DNA of 52,129 nt from an uncultured Ruminococcus sp. GTDB lineage: Bacteria > Bacillota > Clostridia > RUG12999. The position numbers and the translations under genes were made by a program. Location of the stretch: assembly GCA_902784805.1 (NCBI GenBank), contig CACZWD010000005.1, forward strand, positions 1 to 52,129, in the 5' to 3' direction. The notes beneath the pieces were generated by a model, which worked only from the letters and a program-made list of their open reading frames with translations, made no database searches and had not been told where the DNA came from. Positions 8,284 to 16,302 of this stretch are shown here, piece after piece. Positions within the stretch are counted from its first letter, which is position 1. Every line of letters begins with the position of its first letter.

Positions 8284-9144
8284 ATGGTTGAAATAGTTGG
8301 AGTAAGGTTCAAAAAGGCAGGTAAAACCTACTATTTTGCGCCCGGTAGTTTAAAGCTTAAAAGCGGTGAAAGCGTAATTGTTGAAACCGCGAGAGGAATT
8401 GAATTCGGAGAAGTTGCCATTCCGAATAAAGAAATTGATGAAAGCTGTATAAGCACGCCTCTTAAGCCTGTTGTATGCAGAGCAACGGAAGCAGATAAAA
8501 AGCAGGTTGAGGAAAACAAAATAAAAGAAAAAAAAGCTGTCCCGATATTTAACGAGAAAGTCGCAAGACATGGACTTGATATGAAGCTTGTAGATGTTGA
8601 ATATACCTTTGACGGAAGTAAGGTTTCGTTTTTCTTTACGGCAGACGGCAGAGTGGATTTCAGAGAGCTTGTAAAAGATCTTGCTGCTACCTTCCGTACC
8701 AGAATAGAGTTAAGGCAGATAGGTGTGCGCGATGAGGCAAAAACTCTCGGAGGCATAGGTATATGCGGCAGAGAATTATGTTGTTCAGGCTTTCTCGGAG
8801 AATTTATTCCCGTTTCCATAAAAATGGCAAAGGAACAAAATTTGTCGCTTAACCCCACAAAAATTTCCGGAAACTGCGGAAGGCTTATGTGTTGCTTAAA
8901 ATATGAACAGGATGCATATGAAAATCTTGGAAAAACAATGCCTCATAACGGTGCGTATGTAAAAACACCGGACGGAAACGGAAACGTTGTCAACGTAAAT
9001 ATTCTTGAGCAGCTTGTTGATGTCAGAATTGAATCAAGCGGAAGTATTAAACAATATACCGGTTCCGAAATCAAAGTAATAAAAAATACGGAGCAGACAA
9101 TCGATTCCGGTACACTTGAGGAACTGAAAGGTCTTGAAGATTAA
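8284..9144 (+). CDS. yaaT: PSP1-domain protein YaaT/RicT
   Basis: Homologue of Bacillus YaaT (RicT), a member of the Y-complex that influences RNase Y-dependent mRNA processing and affects sporulation and competence. The PSP1 domain ends in the cysteine-rich segment GICGRELCCSGFL ... GNCGRLMCCLKYEQD, whose Cys residues bind Fe-S clusters in the characterised complex. 286 aa; GAAAGGA before the ATG. Co-transcribed with holB (3 bp gap). Confidence 0.92.
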   Translation: MVEIVGVRFKKAGKTYYFAPGSLKLKSGESVIVETARGIEFGEVAIPNKEIDESCISTPLKPVVCRATEADKKQVEENKIKEKKAVPIFNEKVARHGLDMKLVDVEYTFDGSKVSFFFTADGRVDFRELVKDLAATFRTRIELRQIGVRDEAKTLGGIGICGRELCCSGFLGEFIPVSIKMAKEQNLSLNPTKISGNCGRLMCCLKYEQDAYENLGKTMPHNGAYVKTPDGNGNVVNVNILEQLVDVRIESSGSIKQYTGSEIKVIKNTEQTIDSGTLEELKGLED

Positions 9145-9214
9145 ACATATATGAGGTTTGTTTGTCGGACCCATTTTATGTATATAAAAAAGGTGCTTGT
9201 GGAGGTGAAAACGA

Positions 9215-9385
9215 ATGGCATACTTTATTACTGATGAGTGCATAAGCTGCGGAGCATGTGCTGCAGAGTGCCCGGTATCATGTATATCTGAGGGCGATTC
9301 AAAATACGTTATTGACGCTGATGCATGTATATCTTGCGGAAACTGTGCGGATGTCTGTCCTGTAAGCGCTCCTGTTGAGGAATAA
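9215..9385 (+). CDS. 2[4Fe-4S] ferredoxin, 56 aa
   Basis: Short gene encoding a clostridial-type bacterial ferredoxin. The two cluster motifs are CISCGACAAECP and CISCGNCADVCP, each the classic CxxCxxCxxxCP. A strong GGAGGTG at 9201-9207 lies 7 nt before the ATG. Its low-potential electron-carrier role fits an anaerobe with pyruvate:ferredoxin and hydrogenase metabolism, though the partners are not in this window. A strong intrinsic terminator follows directly. It may share the holB-yaaT transcript, since no clear promoter is seen in the 70 bp gap. Confidence 0.95.
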   Translation: MAYFITDECISCGACAAECPVSCISEGDSKYVIDADACISCGNCADVCPVSAPVEE

Positions 9386-9390
9386 TTAAA

Positions 9391-9440
9391 AAAAAGCAAA
9401 AGCCGCGGAATTTTATTGTTTCCGCGGTTTTTGCTTTTTT
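9391..9440 (+). terminator. Intrinsic terminator after the ferredoxin gene
   Basis: A 15 bp stem pairs 9396-9410 (GCAAAAGCCGCGGAA) with 9420-9434, followed by a T run to 9440. Confidence 0.9.
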
Positions 9441-9509
9441 ATGATTTGAAAAAGCCATAAAACTTTTGAAAATTTATTATATAATTTATAAAATATACGT
9501 TGTTTTGTA

Positions 9510-9538
9510 TTGCTTTTTTAAGAAAAATATGGTAAAAT
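9510..9538 (+). promoter_or_regulatory. Sigma-A promoter for the wecG-thyX-polA operon
   Basis: TTGCTT (9510-9515), 17 nt spacer ending in TGG, TAAAAT (9533-9538); 45 bp before the start of the first gene. Confidence 0.65.
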
Positions 9539-9583
9539 ATATTTATACCTTAAATTAAACATTCCTAAAAGGAAGGACCTTAA

Positions 9584-10336
9584 ATGAACAAAAACAGTAA
9601 AATTGATATTCTGGGAGTAAAAATAGATAATATTGATATGAATGAGGCGGTAAAAAACGCTGAAACTTTTATGAATGAAGGCGGTTTTCACTGCATTTTT
9701 ACGCCGAATTCCGAAATTGTTATGTCGGCATATAAAAACGACCGGTTTAAGGAAATAATAAACAGCGCTGATATGCTGACTCCGGACGGAATAGGGCTTG
9801 TATATGCCGCAAAAATTTTAAAAAATCCTTTAAAAGAGCGTGTTGCGGGCTTTGACCTTGTAATGAAGCTTTTTGAAAATATTTCAAAAAGCGGTAAAAG
9901 AGTTTATTTTTTCGGAAGCGCTCCGGGAGTTGCGGACGAAGCGAAAAAGAAGCTTGAAGAAAAATTTGAGGGAATAAATATTTGCGGTACGGCAAACGGT
10001 TATTTTGACGAAAAAAGAGAAAAAGAAATAATTGAGGAAATTAATTTTTTAAAACCCGATTTACTTCTTGTGTGCCTCGGCTCACCAAAGCAGGAAAGCT
10101 GGATAACGGAGCATAGAAGCGAGCTTGACTGCCGCCTTGCAATAGGCGTTGGCGGAACACTTGACGTAATCAGCGGTAAAGCGAAAAGAGCGCCCGATAT
10201 TTTTATAAAGCTTGGTCTTGAATGGTTTTACAGGCTTTTAAAACAGCCCGCGAGAATAGGCAGAATGATGGCGCTTCCAAAATTTTTATTTACAGTTATA
10301 GGAAAAAGAATGAAGGGGGATAATAAAAATGCTTAA
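9584..10336 (+). CDS. WecG/TagA/CpsF-family glycosyltransferase
   Basis: Likely transfers an N-acetylmannosamine-type sugar onto an undecaprenyl-diphosphate-linked GlcNAc during wall teichoic acid or other cell-wall glycopolymer assembly. The family signature is visible: FTPNSEIVMSAY, ADMLTPDGIGLVYAA (catalytic Asp in DGIG), and LVCLGSPKQESWI with the adjacent GVGGTLDVISG. 250 aa, the usual length. AAGGAAGGACC precedes the ATG. The 3' end overlaps thyX by 8 bp. It could equally serve an exopolysaccharide, since no other wall-polymer genes are adjacent. Confidence 0.88.
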   Translation: MNKNSKIDILGVKIDNIDMNEAVKNAETFMNEGGFHCIFTPNSEIVMSAYKNDRFKEIINSADMLTPDGIGLVYAAKILKNPLKERVAGFDLVMKLFENISKSGKRVYFFGSAPGVADEAKKKLEEKFEGINICGTANGYFDEKREKEIIEEINFLKPDLLLVCLGSPKQESWITEHRSELDCRLAIGVGGTLDVISGKAKRAPDIFIKLGLEWFYRLLKQPARIGRMMALPKFLFTVIGKRMKGDNKNA

Positions 10337-11090
10337 AGTTGAACTGCTTGCGCACTCGCCAAATCCCGAAAAAATTGTGGCTGCTGCCGCAAAGCTGTGT
10401 TATTCATCAAGCTCGATAGACGGAATACTTGATGGGCTTGATGATGAAAAAATTGCAAAATTTGTTGAAATGCTTATGGGGCTTGGACATGAAAGTACGA
10501 TAGAGCACGTTACGTTTACTTTTGGCATAGAAGGCGTAAGCCGCAGTCTCCTTGCGCAGATTACAAGACACCGTATAGCCTCATATTCGGTTAAATCTCA
10601 AAGGTATGTGAATGAAGGACATTTTGAGTTCGTAACTCCGCCCGAAATTGCTAAAAACAAAGAAGCTCTCGCAATTTTCAATAACGCAATGGAGGACGAC
10701 TTAAAAAAATATAACGAGCTCTCCGATATACTTAAAAAACAGCATATCAAAGAATTAACTGACAGCGGTACGGACGAAGTGACTGCCGCGAAGAAAGCTG
10801 AAAAAATGGCGATTGAGGATGCAAGATATGTGCTTTCAAATGCCTGTGAAACAAAAATGGTTGCTACATTCAACGCAAGAAGTCTTTTGAATTTTTTTCA
10901 TCATCGCTGCTGCGAGAGAGCGCAATGGGAAATAAGAGCGCTTGCTGATGAAATGCTTAAACTTGTTAAAGATGTTGCGCCGACCTTATTTAAGTTTGCC
11001 GGTCCGCCCTGCATAGGTAAAGGCTGTCCCGAAGGGAAAATGAGCTGCGGTAAAATGGCGGAGAAAAAAGAAAAATATCTTGGGAAATAG
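10329..11090 (+). CDS. thyX: Flavin-dependent thymidylate synthase
   Basis: Makes dTMP from dUMP using FAD/NAD(P)H and methylene-tetrahydrofolate. It carries the ThyX signature RHRx7S (R80-H81-R82 ... S90) in TRHRIASYSVKSQR, and the substrate-binding region HHRCCERAQWEIR near residues 190-202. The C-terminus has extra cysteines (GPPCIGKGCPEGKMSCGK), common in clostridial ThyX. 253 aa. Overlaps wecG and is 12 bp upstream of polA, so dTMP synthesis and repair polymerase are co-expressed. Confidence 0.95.
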   Translation: MLKVELLAHSPNPEKIVAAAAKLCYSSSSIDGILDGLDDEKIAKFVEMLMGLGHESTIEHVTFTFGIEGVSRSLLAQITRHRIASYSVKSQRYVNEGHFEFVTPPEIAKNKEALAIFNNAMEDDLKKYNELSDILKKQHIKELTDSGTDEVTAAKKAEKMAIEDARYVLSNACETKMVATFNARSLLNFFHHRCCERAQWEIRALADEMLKLVKDVAPTLFKFAGPPCIGKGCPEGKMSCGKMAEKKEKYLGK

Positions 11091-11102
11091 GAGATAAATA
11101 AA

Positions 11103-13739
11103 ATGCCCGAAAAAATGCTTGTGGTTGACGGTAACAGTATAGTAAACCGCGCTTTTTACGGAGTGCGTATGCTTACAAACAGCAAAGGTATGTTTACAAA
11201 CGCCATATACGGCTTTTTAAACATACTGAACAAATATCTTGAAAGCGAAAACCCCGACTATATATGCGTTGCTTTTGATGTTAAGCATCCGACCTTTCGC
11301 CATGAAAAATACGCTGAATATAAAGCGGGCAGAAAGGGTATGCCGGAGGAGCTTCATATGCAGATGCCTGTTTTAAAGGAAGTTCTCGGAGCAATGAATA
11401 TAAAAATGCTTGAGCTTCCCGGCTTTGAAGCAGATGATATTTTAGGAACAATATCATCAATGTGTGAAAAGGACGGTATAATATGCGATGTTGTAACGGG
11501 CGACAGGGACGCTTTACAGCTTGCAAGTGATACAACAAAGATTTTTTTAACTTCAACAAAAGGCGGCAACACGGTTACAGATGTAATTGACAGAGAACGG
11601 ATTAATGAACGTTTTGGTATAACGCCTTCACTTATTATTGACGCGAAAGGGCTTATGGGTGACAGCTCGGATAATATTCCGGGTGTTGCGGGAATAGGCG
11701 AAAAGACGGCTTTTTCGCTTGTTAAAGATTACGGAAGTCTTGAAAATATTTATGAACATATAGACGAAATAAAAGGAAAGCTCAGAGAAAAGCTTGAAGC
11801 CGATAAGGAAAGCGCGTTTTTCAGCCGTGAGCTTGCGACTATATGCAGAAACGCTCCGATTAATGCCTCGCTTAACGATTGTAAAAAGCTTCAGCCCGAT
11901 AATAAAAAACTCCGTGAGCTTCTTACCGGGCTGGAATTTTCCGAAATGCTTAAAAAGCTTTCACTTAATAAAGATACGCCTTCATTTGCGAAAGAGCTTA
12001 CTGTAGTCATAATAAACGATAAGAACGCTCTGAAAAAAGCCGCTGATGAAATAATTCTTTCGGATGAAAATGCAATAATGTTGTTTAAAGTCGGCGCGGA
12101 ATGTGTTGGCACTGCCGTAACAGCAGGGGATAAGCTTTATTATTTTGACCTTACGGGAGGTTTGCTGTCGGAAATAGATGTTGCCGATTTAAAGCCTGTT
12201 TTTGAGTCGGATGTTCCGAAAGTTATGCATTATTCTAAAGATGACGAGGTATATCTCACGTCTTACGGCATTAAAATAAACAATATTGTTTTTGATACCG
12301 CAGTTGCGGCGTATATTCTCGAACCGTCAAAGAGTAAATATAATATTGATACGCTTCTTAATATACAGCTGCCCGAAGAATTTAATCCGAAAGGAAAAAC
12401 AAAAAAAACTCTTTTGGATTATACTTCTGACAGTATAGCGGAAATAGCGGCGAAAATTTGCGGCGGAATGTTGTCGCTCAGGGATTCGCAGCTTGATGAA
12501 ATAAAACAAAGAGAGCAGGAAAAACTTTTTTTTGAGGTTGAAATGCCTCTCAGCAAAACACTTGCCGAAATGGAAACAGCAGGCTTTAAGGTTGATAAAG
12601 AAAGCCTTGCGGCGTTTTCAAAAATGCTTGATACAAGGATTTCGGAGCTTCAAAGCTTGATATATGAACAAGCGGGTGAAGAATTTAACATTAATTCAAC
12701 AAAACAGCTCGGAGTAATACTCTTTGACAAGCTTAACCTTCCCGTTATAAAAAAAACAAAAACGGGATACTCAACCGACAGTGATGTACTCGATAAGCTT
12801 GAACCTGAAAACGCTATAATTACGGATATTAAAGAATACCGTATGCTTACAAAGCTTAAATCAACGTACTGTGACGGGCTTTTGCAGGTGATAGACAGCC
12901 GTGACGGAAAAATCCACTCGAAATTTATGCAGACAGTTACCCAAACGGGCAGAATAAGCTCTACCGAGCCAAACCTTCAGAATATTCCGGTACGGCTGGA
13001 GCTTGGACGTGAAATCCGTAAAATGTTCGTTGCGAGCAGTAATGATAATGTGCTTGTCGATGCTGACTATTCGCAGATAGAGCTTCGTGTGCTTGCTCAT
13101 ATTGCTAACGATGAAAATATGATAAAAGCGTTTAACGAAAATGCGGATATTCATGCTGTCACGGCATCGCAGGTATTTGGTGTTCCCGTTTCCGATGTCA
13201 CACCGAATATGCGAAGAAACGCGAAAGCTGTGAATTTTGGCATAGTTTATGGTATAAGCGATTTCGCGCTCGGTGTTGACCTCGGCATTACAAAACGTGA
13301 AGCAAAGGCTTATATTGACGGATATCTTGAAAAATACAGCGGAGTTAAGAAGTATATGAAGGATATCGTACAGCAGGCAAGTGATGACGGCTATGTTACA
13401 ACGCTTTTCGGACGAAGGCGTTATATTCCCGAACTCAAAGCTTCAAAATTTGCCGAGAGAAGCTTCGGACAGCGTGTTGCCATGAATACACCCATTCAGG
13501 GCTCTGCAGCGGATATAATTAAAATCGCAATGGTTAAAGTCAGCAGGCGTCTGAAAGAGGAGGCTCTGAACGCAAAGCTTATATTACAGGTGCATGATGA
13601 ACTTATAATAGAGGCTCCGAAAAACGAGGAGCAGCAAGTTAAAAAGCTTCTTAAAGAGGAAATGGAAAATGCCGTCAGGCTTAAAGTTCCTCTGACCGTA
13701 AGTATAGAAACAGGTAAAAGCTGGTATGAATGTAAATAG
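11103..13739 (+). CDS. polA: DNA polymerase I
   Basis: Gap-filling and RNA-primer removal. Residues ~1-290 form the 5'-3' nuclease (VVDGNSIVNRAFYG, FEADDILGT, TGDRDALQL, GDSSDNIPGVAGIGEKTA). The middle domain lacks the Asp/Glu pair of an active 3'-5' exonuclease, as in Bacillus Pol I. The polymerase domain has motif A DYSQIELRVLAHIA (~653), motif B RRNAKAVNFGIVYG (~704) and motif C VHDELIIE (~829). 878 aa, full length. Followed 10 bp later by coaE, the common polA-coaE order of Firmicutes. Confidence 0.97.
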   Translation: MPEKMLVVDGNSIVNRAFYGVRMLTNSKGMFTNAIYGFLNILNKYLESENPDYICVAFDVKHPTFRHEKYAEYKAGRKGMPEELHMQMPVLKEVLGAMNIKMLELPGFEADDILGTISSMCEKDGIICDVVTGDRDALQLASDTTKIFLTSTKGGNTVTDVIDRERINERFGITPSLIIDAKGLMGDSSDNIPGVAGIGEKTAFSLVKDYGSLENIYEHIDEIKGKLREKLEADKESAFFSRELATICRNAPINASLNDCKKLQPDNKKLRELLTGLEFSEMLKKLSLNKDTPSFAKELTVVIINDKNALKKAADEIILSDENAIMLFKVGAECVGTAVTAGDKLYYFDLTGGLLSEIDVADLKPVFESDVPKVMHYSKDDEVYLTSYGIKINNIVFDTAVAAYILEPSKSKYNIDTLLNIQLPEEFNPKGKTKKTLLDYTSDSIAEIAAKICGGMLSLRDSQLDEIKQREQEKLFFEVEMPLSKTLAEMETAGFKVDKESLAAFSKMLDTRISELQSLIYEQAGEEFNINSTKQLGVILFDKLNLPVIKKTKTGYSTDSDVLDKLEPENAIITDIKEYRMLTKLKSTYCDGLLQVIDSRDGKIHSKFMQTVTQTGRISSTEPNLQNIPVRLELGREIRKMFVASSNDNVLVDADYSQIELRVLAHIANDENMIKAFNENADIHAVTASQVFGVPVSDVTPNMRRNAKAVNFGIVYGISDFALGVDLGITKREAKAYIDGYLEKYSGVKKYMKDIVQQASDDGYVTTLFGRRRYIPELKASKFAERSFGQRVAMNTPIQGSAADIIKIAMVKVSRRLKEEALNAKLILQVHDELIIEAPKNEEQQVKKLLKEEMENAVRLKVPLTVSIETGKSWYECK

Positions 13740-13749
13740 GTGATGAAAA

Positions 13750-14328
13750 ATGATTGTCGGAATTACCGGAGGAAGCGGCAGCGGTAAAAGCAAAGTTTCG
13801 GCGTTGTTTGCCGAAAACGGCTATACTCTTGTTGACGCTGATAAAATCGCTAAAGAAATTATGAAAAGCGATGATACATTAAAAAAAAATATAAGAGAGC
13901 TTTTTGGAAAAAAATTTATATTATCAAACGGCGAAGTTGACAGAAAGGCTCTTGGAGCGCTTGTTTTTAAAAATAAAGGTAAACGTGAGCTTTTAAATTC
14001 CGTTACACACCCCGCCATATATGAAGAAATTGTAAATCAAGTTAAAAAAGGCGGTAAAAAAATTGTTCTTGACGTGCCTCTTTTGATAGGCTCTCCGCTT
14101 TATGAGCTTTGCGATATTACAGTCGCTGTGCTTGCGGATAAAGAAAAACGTATAAACCGTATCATGGAAAGAGACGGTCTTGATAAAAAATCCGCGGAAA
14201 ACAGAATAAATTCACAGCTCAGTGATGAGGAATATATAAGCGGAACGGATTGCCGTATATATAATAACGGAAGTACAGAGGAGCTTAAACTGATTGTTAT
14301 GGATTTTATCCGAAATTTTGAGAGGTAA
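13750..14328 (+). CDS. coaE: Dephospho-CoA kinase
   Basis: Last step of coenzyme A synthesis, phosphorylating the 3'-OH of dephospho-CoA. P-loop GGSGSGKS at residues 7-14, VDADKIAKE at the substrate site, and VLDVPLLIGSPLYELCD and RINRIMERDGL in the lid region. 192 aa. AGGTGATGAAAA ribosome site. The gene ends 5 bp before the transglycosylase, within the polA operon. Confidence 0.95.
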   Translation: MIVGITGGSGSGKSKVSALFAENGYTLVDADKIAKEIMKSDDTLKKNIRELFGKKFILSNGEVDRKALGALVFKNKGKRELLNSVTHPAIYEEIVNQVKKGGKKIVLDVPLLIGSPLYELCDITVAVLADKEKRINRIMERDGLDKKSAENRINSQLSDEEYISGTDCRIYNNGSTEELKLIVMDFIRNFER

Positions 14329-14333
14329 TAAAA

Positions 14334-14909
14334 GTGATTATGCTCGTAAACAAAAAAAGATTTGCGGCGGTAATATCGTTTATGCTTATATGCGTTATTT
14401 TACTTGTAGGTCTTTTAAATGTTAAAAAAATGCGGCAAGGCGCATATCCGATAAAATATTCGGGATATGTTGAAAAATATGCCGCTGAAATGGGAATTGA
14501 CAAATATCTTGTATATGCGGTAATAAAGGCCGAAAGCAATTTTGATGAAAAAGCGGTTTCGGATAAGGGCGCTGTCGGTCTTATGCAGATTATGCCCGAG
14601 ACAGGAAAAGAAGCGGCGAATAAAATAGGGATTAACAATTATTCCGACGAAAAGCTTTTGGAACCGAAAATCAATATACGAATAGGCTGTTATTATATAG
14701 CGTTTTTAATGAACAGATACGGGAATGATATCAGAACGGCAATGGCGGCATATAACGCCGGTTACGGCAACGTTGATAATTGGCTTGCCCGCGAACAGAA
14801 GGATTTTATTGACGCGGACGATATACCGTTTGGAGAAACAAAAAAATACATAGTTAAAATTATAAACGGCTATGAAAAATACAAAGAAATATATGAAGAA
14901 GGGAATTGA
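14334..14909 (+). CDS. Membrane-anchored lytic transglycosylase (SLT domain)
   Basis: Cleaves peptidoglycan glycan strands. A hydrophobic N-terminal anchor spans residues ~9-29. The SLT goose-lysozyme-like domain has the catalytic Glu67 in IKAESNFDEKAVS, then GAVGLMQIMPET, NIRIGCYYIAFLM and MAAYNAGYGNVDNWL. 191 aa, a typical small Slt of the polA-coaE-slt cluster. I keep the GTG at 14334, 8 nt after AGAGG. An ATG six bases later is possible but would sit 14 nt from the ribosome site. Confidence 0.92.
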   Translation: MIMLVNKKRFAAVISFMLICVILLVGLLNVKKMRQGAYPIKYSGYVEKYAAEMGIDKYLVYAVIKAESNFDEKAVSDKGAVGLMQIMPETGKEAANKIGINNYSDEKLLEPKINIRIGCYYIAFLMNRYGNDIRTAMAAYNAGYGNVDNWLAREQKDFIDADDIPFGETKKYIVKIINGYEKYKEIYEEGN

Positions 14910-14913
14910 TAAT

Positions 14914-16287
14914 ATGGGACTTGAATATAAGGCAAAATATGCTTTTGAGGAAGCTAACAAGAAAGAAAAAAAAGAAATTTTTGCTTTTTCCGAGGATTAT
15001 AAAGCTTTTTTAAATTATGCCGTTACGGAAAGACGGTGTGTTAAGCTTGGCGTCCGGCTTGCCGAAAAAAACGGCTTTAAACCGTTTGACAGCTTTAAAG
15101 CTTTAAAGCCCGGTGATAAAGTATATAGTGTAAATCGTGATAAAAACCTTGTGCTTGCGGTAATAGGCAGGAAAAAAATCGCAGACGGAGTTAATATGAT
15201 AGGTGCACATATTGATTCGCCGAGGCTTGACCTTAAACCTATGCCTCTTTATGAGGATTCTAAAATTGCTTATCTCAAAACACATTATTACGGCGGAATA
15301 AAAAAATATCAGTGGCTTACAATTCCGCTTGCGCTTTACGGTAAAATCGTAAAAAAAGACGGTGAAGTTGACGTTGAGACTGACGGTGAGGATTTTGCTC
15401 TTGTTATTTCCGACCTTCTTCCGCATCTTGCCGGTGAGCAGATGAAAAAAAGTATGAGTGAAGGCGTTGAAGGTGAACAGCTTAACCTTATAGCAGGAAG
15501 TATGACCGAAAGCGGTGAAGACAGCTTAAAGGAAAATATTTTAAAAATACTAAACGAAAAATACGGAATAACCGAAGAAGATTTTATAAGCAGCGAGCTT
15601 GAAGCTGTTCCCGCGATTAAAGCGCGCGATGTCGGTTTTGACAGAAGCATTGTCGGCGGCTACGGGCAGGACGACAGGGTATGCGCATATACCGCGATGC
15701 GCGCGATATTTGATTGTAACGCCGTTCCTGATGTAACAGCAATGTGCGTTTGGGCGGACAAAGAGGAAATAGGCTCAATGGGTAATACAGGTATGCAGTC
15801 AAAATTTACCGAAAACTTTATTGCCGAAATGATAGCTCTTCAGGAAAAGAATTATAATGACCTTATGTTAAGAAGGGCAATGAGTGCCTCCTATTGCATT
15901 TCCGCTGATGTTGCGGCAGCGTATGACCCAAGTTTTCCGTCGCCTTATGAAAAAACAAACTCAGCGTATCTCGGCAGGGGAGTTGTTATGGAAAAATATG
16001 TCGGAGCAAGAGGAAAAAGCGGCTCAAACGATGCTTCGGCGGAGCTTATGGGTAAAATCAGAAAAATGCTAGACGACAGCAAGGTCGTATGGCAGTTTGG
16101 CGAGCTTGGAAAAGTTGACGGCGGCGGCGGCGGAACAGTATCGCAGTATGTCGCAAACCTTAACTGTAACGTTATTGACAGCGGAGTAGCCCTTCTTTCA
16201 ATGCATTCACCGTTTGAGCTTGCCTCAAAGGGCGATATATATTATGCGTATAAGGGCTACCGTGAGTTTTATAATAAATTCGATTAG
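14914..16287 (+). CDS. M18-family zinc aminopeptidase
   Basis: Cytosolic metallo-aminopeptidase of family M18 (aspartyl-aminopeptidase-like). Metal ligands appear in GAHIDSPRLDLKP, in the WADKEEIGSMGNTGMQS block (dinuclear zinc Asp/Glu), and in the C-terminal SMHSPFELASK histidine. I place the start at 14914 (MGLEYKAK, 457 aa), preceded by GAAGGGAA at good spacing. The longer frame from 14872 would overlap the transglycosylase without a ribosome site. A GGGGG stretch after VDG suits the family's substrate loop. Confidence 0.93.
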   Translation: MGLEYKAKYAFEEANKKEKKEIFAFSEDYKAFLNYAVTERRCVKLGVRLAEKNGFKPFDSFKALKPGDKVYSVNRDKNLVLAVIGRKKIADGVNMIGAHIDSPRLDLKPMPLYEDSKIAYLKTHYYGGIKKYQWLTIPLALYGKIVKKDGEVDVETDGEDFALVISDLLPHLAGEQMKKSMSEGVEGEQLNLIAGSMTESGEDSLKENILKILNEKYGITEEDFISSELEAVPAIKARDVGFDRSIVGGYGQDDRVCAYTAMRAIFDCNAVPDVTAMCVWADKEEIGSMGNTGMQSKFTENFIAEMIALQEKNYNDLMLRRAMSASYCISADVAAAYDPSFPSPYEKTNSAYLGRGVVMEKYVGARGKSGSNDASAELMGKIRKMLDDSKVVWQFGELGKVDGGGGGTVSQYVANLNCNVIDSGVALLSMHSPFELASKGDIYYAYKGYREFYNKFD

Positions 16288-16302
16288 TAAAGAGGGATAG
16301 CC